Of a DNA stretch of 64,000 nt, positions 51,824-63,235 are shown in pieces. The notes under the pieces are model-generated. The model made no database searches. It had not been told where the DNA came from and worked only from the letters and a program-made list of their open reading frames with translations. The stretch's first letter is position 1; every line of letters starts with the position of its first letter. The DNA is taken from contig CP021238.1 of the NCBI GenBank assembly GCA_002291465.1, positions 2,170,001-2,234,000 of the forward strand, given 5' to 3'. The DNA is from Mycobacterium lepraemurium. GTDB taxonomy: Bacteria; Actinomycetota; Actinomycetes; Mycobacteriales; Mycobacteriaceae. Made by a program: the position numbers and the translations under genes.

Positions 51824-52303
51824 TCAGCTCGGTGGCCGCGACACGCACTGCGCCGAGTAGAGCTCCACGCCCAGCTTGTCCATCAACTCCAGCTGCGTCT
51901 CCAGGTAGTCGATGTGCTTTTCCTCGTCGGCGACGATCTGCTCGAAAAGCGTGGCGGTGGTGGAGTCCTGTTTCTCCCGGCACAGGATGATGGCCGGCTT
52001 GAGCCGGTCCATCACCTCATATTCGATGGCCAGGTCGGCCTCGAACTGCTCGCGCAGCGTCTGGCCGATGCGCAGCGAGAACAGGCGCTGATAGTTCGGC
52101 AACCCGTCGAGCAGCAGGATGCGGTCGGTGATCGCCTCGGCGTGGCGCATCTCGTCGAAGGACTCGGCCCGGGTGTGCTCAGCTAACTCGGTGAACCCCC
52201 AGTTGTCCTGCATCTTGGAGTGCAGGAAGTATTGGTTGATCGCGGTGAGTTCGCTGGTCAGCTGCTCGTTGAGCAGACGCAAAACTTCCGGATCCCCTTG
52301 CAT
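51824..52303 (-). CDS. bfrA: Bacterioferritin BfrA
   Basis: A haem-containing 24-subunit ferritin for iron storage. Intact at 159 residues, the exact family length. ATG 52303 (MQGDPEVLRLLNEQL) follows AGGAG with a 6-nt gap. Diiron ligands are present: Glu in NEQLTSELTAINQYF, the pair in SFDEMRHAEAITDRI, YEVMDRL and VADEEKHIDYLE. The haem-ligand Met is in EMRHAE. Two tandem IdeR boxes lie about 170 bp upstream, so iron-loaded IdeR probably controls it, as in M. tuberculosis where bfrA is a known IdeR target. Confidence 0.97.
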   Translation of the reverse strand: MQGDPEVLRLLNEQLTSELTAINQYFLHSKMQDNWGFTELAEHTRAESFDEMRHAEAITDRILLLDGLPNYQRLFSLRIGQTLREQFEADLAIEYEVMDRLKPAIILCREKQDSTTATLFEQIVADEEKHIDYLETQLELMDKLGVELYSAQCVSRPPS

Positions 52304-52469
52304 TTTCACTCCTACGGTGTGAGCGGCTGGCTGTTTGGCCGCGGTCGGCGCGCCGGGCTGGAGCGCACGAACCTGGGCTGTAGCAGCACTTTGCCACGGC
52401 CACAGCGAATCTTCCAGCAAGGTTTGGCTGCGCTCAGTGCGTGTTACGGGTGAGCTAGATCGCTTCTTG

Positions 52470-52488
52470 TTAGGTTAGATTCCACTAA
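52470..52488. promoter_or_regulatory. IdeR box 1
   Basis: TTAGGTTAGATTCCACTAA has the complete left half of the IdeR consensus (TTAGGTTAG) and the CTAA end. IdeR is the iron-dependent regulator of mycobacteria. Confidence 0.85.
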
Positions 52489-52493
52489 CTGAC

Positions 52494-52512
52494 TTAGATT
52501 AGACTCCACTAA
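52494..52512. promoter_or_regulatory. IdeR box 2
   Basis: TTAGATTAGACTCCACTAA has one mismatch in the left half and the same CTAA end as box 1, starting 24 bp further. Tandem boxes are typical of promoters that IdeR activates under high iron, such as bfrA. Confidence 0.8.
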
Positions 52513-52657
52513 ATAATATGCGGCGGGATATGCGGCAGCTTTGTCCGGTGGTTTCGCCGGGGCGATCGACGCCCCCGGCGGCCGCGGGTCGAGGCGGCGC
52601 GGCGTCGCCCGACCGAGCGTTCGACGAAGGGGATGCCTACGTGCGAGGGGTGCGCTG

Positions 52658-52843
52658 ATGTACGTGTGCCTTTGTGTCAGGGCCACCAACCAGACCGTGT
52701 CCGAGGTGGTGGCGCGGGGCGCCACCACCTCCAAGGAGATCGCCGCCGCGTGCGGGGCCGGCGGCGACTGCGGCCGGTGCCGGCGCACGCTGCGGGCGAT
52801 TCTGGCCGCTTCGGCGAAGCTGGAGACCGCCCCGTCGGTCTGA
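52658..52843 (+). CDS. bfd: Bacterioferritin-associated ferredoxin
   Basis: A 61-residue [2Fe-2S] protein that reduces bacterioferritin to release iron. The four cluster Cys are in the typical spacing: MYVCLCVRATNQTVSEV (CxC) and CGAGGDCGRCRRTL (CxxC). ATG at 52658 begins directly with MYVCLCV; GAAGGGG and GTGCGAGGGG lie upstream. It diverges from bfrA and shares the IdeR boxes. Intact. Confidence 0.93.
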   Translation: MYVCLCVRATNQTVSEVVARGATTSKEIAAACGAGGDCGRCRRTLRAILAASAKLETAPSV

Positions 52844-52899
52844 GGCCGCTCCCCCGCCTCAGCTGAGCCGCTTAGTGCTGTTTGCTTGGTGCTTGCCGC

Positions 52900-53648
52900 T
52901 CAGCGCTTGTTCAAGTCGGCCAGCGCGGCCGCATTGGCCTGGGTGCCCATCAGCTCCGCGAAGTGCGCGTTCTCCCGCGCGGTGGCCGCCGCGATCTGGG
53001 GCCGGACCGGTTCCATCATCGTGTGCTTGACCGCCATCAAACTCGAAATCGGGCGGGAGGCAAGGATTTCCGCGTGACGACGGGCCTGCGGCAGCAGCTC
53101 GTCGGGCGCGCAAACCCACCAGACCAGGCCCATCCGCAGCGCCTCGTCGGCGTCGACCCATTCCGAGGACATCAACAGCCAGGCGGCGTTCTGCCGGCCG
53201 ACCAGTTGCGGCAGCAGGTAGGACGAGGCCGCCTCGGGGGCCACCCCCAGGCTGGTGAACGGGCACTTCAGCCGGGCCGTCGACGACATGAACGCCAGAT
53301 CGGCGTAGCCCAGGATGATGGCACCGATCCCCACGCCGACACCGTTCACCGCGCAGATCAGCGGCTTGGGAAATGCGCTGAGCGCGTTGATGAGTCCGAT
53401 GAAGCCATGCTTGCCCGGGGTGAAGTCCGGGTCGGTGATGCAGGCCTGCATCTCGGCCAGGTCGGTGCCGGCGCTGAACCCGCGCCCCGCCCCAGTCAGC
53501 AGCACGACCGCCACCTCGGGATCCTCGGCCGCGGCCAGCAACGCCTCGACGGTGGCGTCGTAGAGGCTTCGTTGAACGCGTTCAGCGCCTTCGGGCGGTT
53601 CAGCGTGAGGGTGCGTACCCGCTTGTCGTCGTCGATCTGCAGCGTCAC
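52900..53648 (-). pseudogene. Enoyl-CoA hydratase/isomerase family, one frameshift
   Basis: Crotonase-fold enzyme. GTG 53648 (VTLQIDDDKRVRTLTLNRPK) opens the gene, then ALNAFNEA. One base is missing near 53,565, and the rest reads LLAAAEDPEVAVVLLTGAGR, GFSAGTDLAEMQACI (oxyanion hole), VNGVGVGIGAIILGYADLAF and LGVAPEAASSYLLPQLVG, ending AALADLNKR. The full length would be about 249 residues. A single lost base in a C-rich context could be an error, so loss of function is not certain. It has no counterpart at this place in M. tuberculosis as I remember it. Confidence 0.8.
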
Positions 53649-53662
53649 GCCAGCAGCTTAGG

Positions 53663-54105
53663 TCAGCCGTTGCTGTAGACGCGGGTCGGGGCGATCAGCA
53701 CGGCGGCCCGCCGCTCCCGGGCCATCACCCGGTCGTACTCGTCCCAGTCGTCGTGACTGCCGCCGGCGGCGGTGAACACTTCGCGCAGCAGCAGTCGCAG
53801 CCGGTCGGCGTCGGTCAGCCACGGCTGGGCGTCGTCCGGGCCGACCAACTCGGCGCAGCCCTCGACGGTCGCCCACTGCCAGCCGTTGCAGAAGGTGACG
53901 GCCAGCTGCGGCCGGGCCGCAGGTTGGCCAGTTTGACCTTGCCGTCGGTGGTAAAGCCCAGCACCAGTTGACCGTTCGCCGGGTGCGCCAACCGGCCGAC
54001 GTTGACCAACGAGGCCTGCACGGTCTGGTCGGCGCGGACGGTGGATATCACCGCCAGACCGTTTTCCGTGGCGGCTAGGGCGACGGCGCCGTCGAGTGTG
54101 GTCAT
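53663..54105 (-). pseudogene. PPOX-class F420/FMN-binding protein (Rv1875 type), one frameshift
   Basis: A split beta-barrel flavin or F420-binding protein. ATG 54105 (MTTLDGAVALAATENGLAVI) follows GAGG. STVRADQTVQASLVNVG and LGFTTDGKVKLANLR are read in the first frame. After one missing base near 53,925 the rest continues QLAVTFCNGWQWATVEGCAE, LVGPDDAQPW and WDEYDRVMARERRAAVLIAP to TGA at 53,663. About 147 residues. The break lies in CGGCCCGG, an error-prone context. Cofactor and substrate unknown. Confidence 0.85.
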
Positions 54106-54115
54106 CTCCGGTACC

Positions 54116-54818
54116 TCATTGCGCGAACGGTGTCTTGACGACGTAGCGGCTGGTCGGCACCGTGTCGATGTTCTCGTTGGCGCCAAAAGCCGTGGTGCTG
54201 GCCACCATTCGGCCCAGCCGGTGCTGCAGGTCCTGTTCGTCGGCCGCCCCGAAGAACGCCTGCAGATCGGTGAACGCCTCGGCGGAGAACAATTCTTCGA
54301 CGATGCCGGCGATCTCCGGTGCGCCCGGGGTGAGGGTGCGCACCACCCAGTTCTGGGTGTAGCCGAACGTCGATTGGGTCTCGATGGCCACCGGGGTGTG
54401 GTCGCGCTGCTAGCGGGTCAGCCAGGTCTCCTGGTCCATGCCGGCCGGCCGGCGCAGTAACGCGATGTTGGCCAAACCCGGTGTGCGAGAGGCTGGTTCG
54501 GTTTGCGGCGCCGGCAGCGGCACCGACTCGGTCACCAGATAGGCGGCCAGCTGCTCGCACTCGGCGGCGAGCAGGCGCAGCGCGGCCGCCACTTGCTCGC
54601 CGTAGCACTGCTGGGTCCACATGCTGACTACCGCGGCCAGCGGCGGGTCCAGCGTGGTCAACGTCATCAACGACCCGGCGCACCGCATCGTCGCGGACAT
54701 TGACCGCCAGCCCGGGCAGGCCCAACTCGAGCAGCGCATCGGCGACCGCGCCGCGCTGGCGGGCGCACCAGTCCTCCTCCGAATCGGCACGCATAAGCAC
54801 GGCGATCACTTTTTCCAT
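54116..54818 (-). pseudogene. EthD/ABM-like conserved protein (Rv1874 type), frameshift and amber stop
   Basis: ATG 54818 gives MEKVIAVLMRADSEEDWCAR, ALLELGLPGLAVNVRDDAVR. A frame change near 54,680 leads to SLMTLTTLDPPLAAVVSMWT and LLAAECEQLAAYLVTESVPL. TAG at 54410-54412 (ETWLTR-stop-QRDHTPVAIETQ) lies where relatives have Trp, and the frame goes on to YTQNWVVRTLTPGAPEIAGI and TSRYVVKTPFAQ. The ferredoxin-like repeats suggest an EthD-type dimeric barrel. Function unknown. Its 5' end abuts the oxyR remnant. Confidence 0.75.
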
Positions 54819-54839
54819 GAGCCGAAACCCACCCGCGCC

Positions 54840-55006
54840 GGGCCGCCGTTCGGCGATTCCGGCCAGCACGGTCGGCAGCACGTAGGGCGCCACCGTGGGG
54901 ATCAGCCCAGCCGCATGCGGGCCCACAACGGGCCCGCCGAACCCGCCACCGCCGCGACGAAGGCGCGTAGACCGGCGATCGTGGGCTGATAAGTCTTATC
55001 GGGCAT
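54840..55006 (-). pseudogene. oxyR: oxyR remnant with two internal deletions
   Basis: Divergent from ahpC, ATG 55006 reads MPDKTYQPTIAGLRAFVA, the start of mycobacterial OxyR, then jumps to AVAGSAGPLWARMRLG and, in another frame, LIPTVAPYVLPTVLAGIAER, a segment normally about 60 residues further on. The helix-turn-helix between these pieces is missing, and everything after GIAERRP (the whole peroxide-sensing domain) is gone, replaced by the Rv1874-type gene. OxyR activates ahpC in response to peroxide. M. tuberculosis also has an inactive oxyR here, but with different lesions as far as I remember. A GATAAG-T-CTTATC palindrome at about 54,988-55,000 overlaps the start region. Confidence 0.85.
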
Positions 55007-55120
55007 ACCTATAAGTGTAGTGGGAAATATCACCTTTACTTCATTGAGGGTACGCGGCAGCATGGTGAAGGAAAGCTAATCTTGAGTTGATCCAGATAAG
55101 TAGATCCAGATAGGAGCGAC

Positions 55121-55708
55121 ATGCCTCTGCTGACCATCGGCGACCAGTTCCCCGCCTACGAGCTGACCGCGTTGATCGCGGGCGACCTGTCCAAGGTCGA
55201 CGCCAAGCAGCCCGGCGACTACTTCACCACCATCACCAGCGAGGACCACGCCGGCAAGTGGCGCGTGGTTTTCTTCTGGCCCAAGGACTTCACCTTCGTC
55301 TGCCCCACCGAGATCGCCACCTTCGGCAAGCTCAACGACGAGTTCGAGGACCGCGACGCGCAGGTGCTCGGCGTCTCGATCGACAGCGAGTTCGTCCACT
55401 TCAACTGGCGCGCCCAGCACGAGGACCTGAAAAACCTGCCGTTCCCGATGCTCTCGGACATCAAGCGCGAACTGAGCCTGGCCACCGGTGTTCTCAACGC
55501 TGACGGCGTGGCCGACCGGGCCACCTTCATCGTCGACCCCAACAACGAGATTCAGTTCGTCTCGGTCACCGCGGGTTCGGTGGGCCGCAACGTCGAGGAA
55601 GTGCTGCGGGTGCTGGACGCGCTGCAGTCCGACGAACTGTGCGCGTGCAACTGGCGCAAGGGTGACCCGACGCTGAACGCCACCGAACTGCTCAAGGCCT
55701 CTGCATAA
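55121..55708 (+). CDS. ahpC: Alkyl hydroperoxide reductase C (peroxiredoxin)
   Basis: Reduces organic and hydrogen peroxides and peroxynitrite. Intact at 195 residues. The peroxidatic Cys is in FFWPKDFTFVCPTEIATFGK, and the two C-terminal Cys used by mycobacterial AhpC are in DELCACNWRKGDPTL. ATG 55121 follows TAGGAG. It is followed 39 bp later by ahpD, its thiol-reductase partner. The usual activator gene oxyR next door is destroyed, so expression is likely constitutive or otherwise controlled. Confidence 0.97.
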   Translation: MPLLTIGDQFPAYELTALIAGDLSKVDAKQPGDYFTTITSEDHAGKWRVVFFWPKDFTFVCPTEIATFGKLNDEFEDRDAQVLGVSIDSEFVHFNWRAQHEDLKNLPFPMLSDIKRELSLATGVLNADGVADRATFIVDPNNEIQFVSVTAGSVGRNVEEVLRVLDALQSDELCACNWRKGDPTLNATELLKASA

Positions 55709-55747
55709 TTCGGGCCCGGCTGGGTACAAGCCTGATCAGGAGGCGAG

Positions 55748-56284
55748 ATGAGCGTCGAGAATCTCAAGGAAGCACTGCCGGAGTACGCCAAGGATCTCAA
55801 GCTGAACCTGGGCTCGATCACGCGCACCACCGAGCTCAACGAGGTGCAGCTCTGGGGCACGCTGCTGGCCAGCGCCGCGGCGACCCGAAACACGCAGGTG
55901 CTCACCGAGATTGGCGCCGAGGCGGCCGACACCCTGTCCGCCGAGGCGTACCACGCGGCGCTGGGCGCCGCATCGGTGATGGCGATGAACAACGTGTTCT
56001 ACCGGGGCCGTGGCTTCTTGGACGGCGAGTACGGCGACCTGCGTGCGGGATTGCGGATGAACATCATCGCCAATCCCGGCGTGGAGAAGGCGAACTTCGA
56101 GCTGTGGTGCTTCGCCGTTTCGGCCATCAACGGATGCCCGGACTGCGTGGCCTCGCACGAGCACACGCTGCGCGAGGCGGGCGTCAGCCGGGAGACCATC
56201 CAGGAGGCGCTCAAGGCCGCCGCGATCATTTCCGGTGTGGCCCAAGCGATCGTCGCCTCCCAGACGCTGGCGACCGCCGGCTGA
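55748..56284 (+). CDS. ahpD: Alkylhydroperoxidase AhpD
   Basis: Reduces AhpC with electrons from dihydrolipoamide and has weak peroxidase activity. Intact, 178 residues. The catalytic Cys pair is in [18 protein letters not shown] with the assisting His and Glu nearby ([20 protein letters not shown]). ATG 55748 follows AGGAGG. The operon ahpC-ahpD is as in M. tuberculosis. The GH13 gene starts 11 bp downstream. Confidence 0.97.
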   Translation: MSVENLKEALPEYAKDLKLNLGSITRTTELNEVQLWGTLLASAAATRNTQVLTEIGAEAADTLSAEAYHAALGAASVMAMNNVFYRGRGFLDGEYGDLRAGLRMNIIANPGVEKANFELWCFAVSAINGCPDCVASHEHTLREAGVSRETIQEALKAAAIISGVAQAIVASQTLATAG

Positions 56285-56294
56285 CCGTGCCGTC

Positions 56295-57629
56295 GTGGCC
56301 AGTGTCGTGACCGGACCCGACTGGGTCCAGCACGTCATCTGGTGGCAGGTCTACCCGCTGGGGTTCGTCGGCGCGTACCCGCTACCGCAGTCCAGCGAGC
56401 CGCCGCAACCGGAACAACACCGGTTGCGGCGGCTCGTCGACTGGTTCGACCACGCGATCGAACTCGGCGCCTCCGGCATCGCGCTGGGCCCGATCTTCGC
56501 CTCCCGCACCCATGGCTACGACACCACCGACCACTACCGCATCGATCCCCGGCTCGGCGACGACGCCGACTTCGATCACCTCATCGCGCAAGCGCACCGG
56601 CGCGGCCTGCGGGTGCTGCTCGACGGCGTGTTCAACCACGTCAGTGTGGATTTCCCGCGGTATCGCGCCGCCATCGACTCTGACGATCACGCCGCCGCCC
56701 GCTGGTTTCGCGGTAGTCGCGGGCGTTTTCACACCTTCGAGGGCCACGACGGTCTGATCACCCTCAACCACGACAATCCCGAGGTCGTCGACTACACCGT
56801 CGACGTCATGGCGCACTGGCTGGGACGCGGCGCCGACGGCTGGCGGCTGGACGCGGCTTACGCTGTGCCGGAAACGTTTTGGGCGGCCACCCTGCTCCGG
56901 GTGCGCGACCGCTACCCGCAGGCCTGGTTCGTCGGCGAATTGATCCACGGCGACTACGCCGCGGTGGTGCGGGCCGCCGGCTTCGACTCAGCCACCCAGT
57001 ACGAGCTGTGGAAGGCGATCTGGAGCAGCCTCAACGACGGCAACTTCTATGAACTGGACTGGGCGCTGCAGCGGCACAACGCATTTCTGGGTCGGTTCTC
57101 GCCGCTGACCTTCATCGGCAACCACGACGTCACCCGGATCGCCAGCCAGCTGCACCACCCCGCACACCTGGCGCACGCGCTGGTGCTGCTGCTGACGGCC
57201 GGCGGGGTGCCCAGCGTGTACGCCGGCGACGAGCTCGGCTTTCGCGGGGTCAAGGAGGAACGGTTCGGCGGCGACGACGCGGTACGGCCCGAGTTCAGCA
57301 CTCCCCCAATACCATTGGATGACTTCGGCACCGAGGTGTGGAGGCTGCACCAGTACCTGATCGGGCTGCGCCGCCGCCTTCCCTGGCTGCACGCGGCCAC
57401 CACCACCGCGCTGCTGCTGCAAAACCGGCACTACGTGTACGAGACCCGCAGCGGCGATGAGGCCCTGCTGATCGTGCTCAACATCGGCGATGAGCCGCTG
57501 CGGGTTTCGCTCGACGAGCTGGGCGGCCGGAGCGGGCGGGTGATCGGCGACTCGGCGGCCCCACCGCCGGAGGTGCTCGACACGGTGGTCGTCGAGCCGC
57601 AGGGCTGGCGGATCCTGAGCCCGGTCTAG
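56295..57629 (+). CDS. GH13 alpha-amylase family glycosidase
   Basis: Intact, about 444 residues. Catalytic motifs of GH13: region I LLDGVFNHVS, region II GWRLDAAYAV (nucleophile Asp), region III FVGELIHGDY (acid Glu), region IV FIGNHDVTRIAS (Asp). The (beta/alpha)8 barrel begins at VIWWQVYPLGFVGAYP and a short beta domain follows. No signal peptide is visible with GTG 56295 or GTG 56307, though a homologue in M. avium subsp. paratuberculosis has been reported outside the cell (from memory). It follows ahpD closely; alpha-glucan or trehalose-type substrates are likely but unproven. Confidence 0.9.
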   Translation: MASVVTGPDWVQHVIWWQVYPLGFVGAYPLPQSSEPPQPEQHRLRRLVDWFDHAIELGASGIALGPIFASRTHGYDTTDHYRIDPRLGDDADFDHLIAQAHRRGLRVLLDGVFNHVSVDFPRYRAAIDSDDHAAARWFRGSRGRFHTFEGHDGLITLNHDNPEVVDYTVDVMAHWLGRGADGWRLDAAYAVPETFWAATLLRVRDRYPQAWFVGELIHGDYAAVVRAAGFDSATQYELWKAIWSSLNDGNFYELDWALQRHNAFLGRFSPLTFIGNHDVTRIASQLHHPAHLAHALVLLLTAGGVPSVYAGDELGFRGVKEERFGGDDAVRPEFSTPPIPLDDFGTEVWRLHQYLIGLRRRLPWLHAATTTALLLQNRHYVYETRSGDEALLIVLNIGDEPLRVSLDELGGRSGRVIGDSAAPPPEVLDTVVVEPQGWRILSPV

Positions 57630-58063
57630 GAGTCCGCCAGGCGGGCCAGCGTCACCGGGTCCTGCCGGCCGTCGTAATACTTCTGCAGGACCGCCAGGAA
57701 GTCAGCGTTGTCGTCGGTCGCGTGCGCGAACAGCGTCATCGACGAGCACAGCTTCAGGTCGTCGGGCGAGCCGAAGATCTGCCTGACGGATCGGCCCTGC
57801 ACCCGCTCGACCAGTCGGGCGCATTCGTGTAGACGCGGCCCGAGCAGCTCGTGGCGCAGGTAGGCGCGGGCCTCCGGCAGCGACGAGATGCCGTACCGGT
57901 CCGCCATCGTGCTGCCACCCAGGCCGCGCAGCTGCGGAAAGACGAACCACATCCAATGGCTGCGTTTTCGCCCGGCACGCAACTCGTCGACGACGTCGGC
58001 GTACACCGGCTCCTGGGCGTCCACGAAGCGTTTGAGATCGAACGGGTCGGCGGCCGGGTCCAT
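57626..58063 (-). CDS. DUF1810 family protein (Rv1873 type)
   Basis: Intact, 145 residues, all-helical family known from structural genomics as the Rv1873 type. [56 protein letters not shown] and [20 protein letters not shown] are conserved stretches. It overlaps the end of the GH13 gene by 4 bp, converging on it. Its ATG abuts that of lldD2 on the other strand. Function unknown. Confidence 0.92.
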   Translation of the reverse strand: MDPAADPFDLKRFVDAQEPVYADVVDELRAGRKRSHWMWFVFPQLRGLGGSTMADRYGISSLPEARAYLRHELLGPRLHECARLVERVQGRSVRQIFGSPDDLKLCSSMTLFAHATDDNADFLAVLQKYYDGRQDPVTLARLADS

Positions 58064-59344
58064 ATGACTACGGTGGCACATGTGGGAATCCAACGGCGAG
58101 TGCCCAGGGTGCGCGACCTCGCGCCACTGATGCAGTTCAAGCGGCCCGAGTTCAACGCGACCAAACGCCGCCTGCGATCCGCCCACACTATCGAGGACCT
58201 GCGCCGCATCGCCAAACGCCGCACCCCGAAGGCGGCCTTCGACTACACCGACGGCGCCGCCGAGGACGAGCTGTCCATTCAGCGCGCCCGACAAGCCTTC
58301 CGCGACATCGAGTTTCACCCGAAGATCCTGCGTGACGTCAGCACCGTGACCGCGGGATGGGATGTGCTGGGCGGGCCGGTGGCGCTGCCGTTCGGGATCG
58401 CCCCGACCGGCTTCACCCGGCTGATGCACACCGAGGGCGAGATCGCCGGTGCGCGGGCGGCGGCGCGGGCGGCCATCCCGTTCTCGCTGTCCACCCTGGG
58501 CACCTGCGCGATCGAGGACCTGGCGGCCGCAGTTCCCCAGTCGCGCAAGTGGTTTCAGCTGTACATGTGGAAAGACCGGGAACGCTCGATGGCGCTGGTG
58601 CGCCGGGCCGCCAACGCCGGTTTCGACACCCTGCTGGCCACCGTCGACGTCCCGGTGTCCGGGGCGCGGCCGCGGGACAACCGCAACGGCATGACGATCC
58701 CGCCGACGCTGACGCTGCGCACCGTGCTGGACGCGGTGCCGCACCCGAAATGGTGGTTCGATCTGTTGACCACCGAGCCGCTGGCGTTCGCGTCGCTGGA
58801 TCGCTGGCCCGGCACCGTCGCCGAGTATCTTAGCACCATGTTCGACCCCAGCCTCACCTTCGACGACCTGGAGTGGATCAAGGCGCGATGGCCGGGAAAG
58901 CTGGTGGTGAAGGGGATTCAGACGCTGGACGACGCCCGCGCCGTCGTCGACCGCGGCGCCGATGGCATCGTGTTGTCGAATCATGGTGGGCGCCAACTGG
59001 ATCGGGCCCCGGTGCCGTTCCACCTGCTGCCCGCCGTGGCGCGCGAGCTGGGCAAGCACACTGAAATCCTGCTGGACACCGGGATCATGTCGGGCGCCGA
59101 CATCGTCGCAGCGATCGCGCTGGGGGCCCGCTGCACCCTGGTCGGGAGGGCCTATGTGTATGGGCTGATGGCCGGCGGTGAGGCCGGCGTGACCCGGGCG
59201 ATCGAGATCCTGGCCGAAGGCGTGATCCGGACGATGCGGCTGCTGGGCGTCACCTGTCTCGAGGAGCTGTCGCCGCGGTATGTGACGCCGCTGCGGCGGC
59301 TGGCGCCGCTGCTGCCCGTCGAGCCGCCAGTGACGCCGGCGTGA
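58064..59344 (+). CDS. lldD2: L-lactate dehydrogenase (quinone), FMN-dependent
   Basis: Oxidises L-lactate to pyruvate and feeds electrons to quinone. Intact, up to 426 residues. FMN alpha-hydroxyacid oxidase motifs: [53 protein letters not shown] (catalytic region), [15 protein letters not shown] (His-Gly-Gly-Arg) and [23 protein letters not shown] 58064 lies directly against the divergent DUF1810 ATG, so the true start may be GTG 58073 or GTG 58082, which begins closer to the M. tuberculosis protein. In M. tuberculosis lldD2 supports growth on lactate inside macrophages. Confidence 0.95.
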   Translation: MTTVAHVGIQRRVPRVRDLAPLMQFKRPEFNATKRRLRSAHTIEDLRRIAKRRTPKAAFDYTDGAAEDELSIQRARQAFRDIEFHPKILRDVSTVTAGWDVLGGPVALPFGIAPTGFTRLMHTEGEIAGARAAARAAIPFSLSTLGTCAIEDLAAAVPQSRKWFQLYMWKDRERSMALVRRAANAGFDTLLATVDVPVSGARPRDNRNGMTIPPTLTLRTVLDAVPHPKWWFDLLTTEPLAFASLDRWPGTVAEYLSTMFDPSLTFDDLEWIKARWPGKLVVKGIQTLDDARAVVDRGADGIVLSNHGGRQLDRAPVPFHLLPAVARELGKHTEILLDTGIMSGADIVAAIALGARCTLVGRAYVYGLMAGGEAGVTRAIEILAEGVIRTMRLLGVTCLEELSPRYVTPLRRLAPLLPVEPPVTPA

Positions 59345-59455
59345 CGCTCGCCGGCCGACGGTGCGCGGGCGTAACGCTCGTAGCGAAACCGTCCTCGGGA
59401 ACAAACCAGCGCCGGGCTGGATTAAGCGCATCAGACTCAACTTTTGGAGGATTTG

Positions 59456-61772
<2,317 letters not shown>

Positions 61773-61799
61773 CGCCGGGTGTCACGGTTGAATGACCGC

Positions 61800-62178
61800 G
61801 TGAGTCTCAAACGGCGAGTGGTACACCGAGTTCAACGCCTGCTGGTCAATCCGGTGGGCCGGCAATTGCCGATGGCCATGCTCGAAACCACCGGACGCAA
61901 GAGCGGCAAGCTCCGGCGGACCGCGGTGGGCGGACGCGTGATGGACAACCAGTTCTGGATGGTTTCCGAACACGGCGAGCACTCCGACTATGCGCGCAAC
62001 ATCAAGGCCAATCCGGCTGTCCGCGTGCGGGTCGGCGGCCGCTGGGCGCACCGGCACCGCGCACTTATTGCCGGACGACGACCCCGTGCAGCGGCTGGGC
62101 AACCTGCTCCGCCTCAACAGCGCGATGGTGCGCCTGATGGGCAGTGACCTGCTGACCATCCGGGTGGACCTGGACTGA
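61800..62178 (+). pseudogene. Ddn-like F420-dependent nitroreductase family, one frameshift
   Basis: A deazaflavin-dependent nitroreductase-family protein of about 126 residues. GTG 61800 gives SLKRRVVHRVQRLLVNPVGR, MLETTGRKSGKLRRTAVGGR, MVSEHGEHSDYARNIKANPA, then near 62,050 one extra G shifts the frame; the remainder is TGTAHLLPDDDPVQRLGNLL and MVRLMGSDLLTIRVDLD. The F420 site TTGRKSG..R is intact. Family members reduce quinones and activate nitroimidazole drugs, substrates here unknown. The extra G lies in a GGG run, so an error is possible. Confidence 0.8.
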
Positions 62179-62218
62179 CCTCGACGCGCGTGTCGGCGGC
62201 CGGCATTAAGGTCGGCGC

Positions 62219-62551
62219 ATGCCCTACGACGAGGACCTGGCCAACCGGATCCGCGAGCTGCTCGGCGGTCAACCGGGCATCGAGGAGAAGCGCATGTTCG
62301 GCGGGCTGGCGTTTCTGCTCAACGGCCACATGCCGGTGGCGGCCAGCGGTCAGGGCGGGCTGCTGGTGCGGGTGCCGCCCGAGAACACCGACAAACTCGC
62401 CGCGCGCGCCCATGTCGGCCCGATGGTGATGGCCGGGCGGGCAACCCCCGGCTGGTTACGAGTCGACGCCGCCGGGGTGCGGACCAAACGCCAGGTTGCG
62501 GGTTGGGTAGCCCGCGGCGTCGGATACGCCGGAAGCCTGCCGCCCAAGTAG
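62219..62551 (+). CDS. TfoX N-terminal domain protein
   Basis: Intact, 110 residues: MPYDEDLANRIRELLGGQPG, EEKRMFGGLAFLLNGHMPVA, LVRVPPENTDKLAARAHVG and RTKRQVAGWVARGVGYAGSL. This is the TfoX/Sxy N-terminal fold alone, common in actinobacteria. A role in competence is not implied here. ATG 62219 has only a weak upstream ribosome binding site. Function unknown. Confidence 0.88.
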   Translation: MPYDEDLANRIRELLGGQPGIEEKRMFGGLAFLLNGHMPVAASGQGGLLVRVPPENTDKLAARAHVGPMVMAGRATPGWLRVDAAGVRTKRQVAGWVARGVGYAGSLPPK

Positions 62552-62592
62552 CGGCGCCGTTTGCCCGCGCGCGCCGGGGTACGCGAATCGGT

Positions 62593-63228
62593 ATGAGCAA
62601 CCGCGACCAGCGAGTACGACGACTGCTTGACGTCGCGGCCAGACGTACGCGGCGCAGGCGGGCATCAAGCTGAGCGACAAGCCGATGCCATTGTTTCAGC
62701 TTCTGGTGCTGTGCATGCTGGCCAGCAAGCCGATCGACGCGGCCATCGCCGTGGGCGCGGCGGCCGAACTGTTCAAGGCGGGTCTACGAACCCTCAAGGC
62801 GGTGCTGGACGCGGATCGGCAGATCATGATCGATGCGTTCGGGCGCACCCACTATGTGCGTTACGCACGAGAGCTCGGCCACCCGGCTCACCGACATGGT
62901 CGAGCGCGTACGCGACGACTACTCCGGTGATCTGCGCGAACTGGCCGCTCGCAGCGAGCACGACACGGCGTCGGCGAAACGGATGCTGAAGAGATTCAAG
63001 GGGATCGGCGACACCGGCGCCGACATCTTTCTGCGCGAAGTCCAAGACGTGTGGACCTGGGTGCGGCCCTACTTCGATGACCGGGCCACCGGCGCCGCCA
63101 AGAAACTGGGGCTGCCCGCCGAGCCGGACAAGCTGGGAAGCCTTGCGCCGCAAGCCAATGCGCGGCTGGCCGCCGCCCTGGTGAGGGCGTCGCTGGACGA
63201 CGACGTGCGCCGGCAGGTCAGCGGCTGA
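62593..63228 (+). pseudogene. HhH-GPD endonuclease III-like protein, two frameshifts
   Basis: ATG 62593 (MSNRDQRVRRLLDVA) is followed, after one lost base near 62,640, by TYAAQAGIKLSDKPMPLFQL, LVLCMLASKPIDAAIAVGAA and AELFKAGLRTLKAVLDADRQ. One extra base near 62,870 leads to TRLTDMVERVRDDYSGDLRE, LKRFKGIGDTGADIFLREVQ (the helix-hairpin-helix with GIG.TGA) and WTWVRPYFDDRATGAAKKLG. The layout resembles endonuclease III-type glycosylase folds without the Fe-S cluster Cys. Repair function is inferred from the fold only. Confidence 0.75.
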
Positions 63229-63235
63229 CCGCCCC

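Larger units (their letters stand above)
52304..52657. promoter_or_regulatory. Divergent bfrA-bfd control region
   Basis: About 350 bp between divergent start codons. It holds two IdeR boxes (listed separately) in a markedly AT-rich stretch, followed by TAAATAAT at 52,509-52,516 that could be part of a -10. I see no coding feature. The layout fits joint iron control of both genes. Confidence 0.7.

Noticed and set aside
57626..59440. A 604-codon open frame on the minus strand
   Set aside because: Only its last 145 codons are a gene (DUF1810); the rest mirrors lldD2 and has Arg/Gln-rich nonsense composition.
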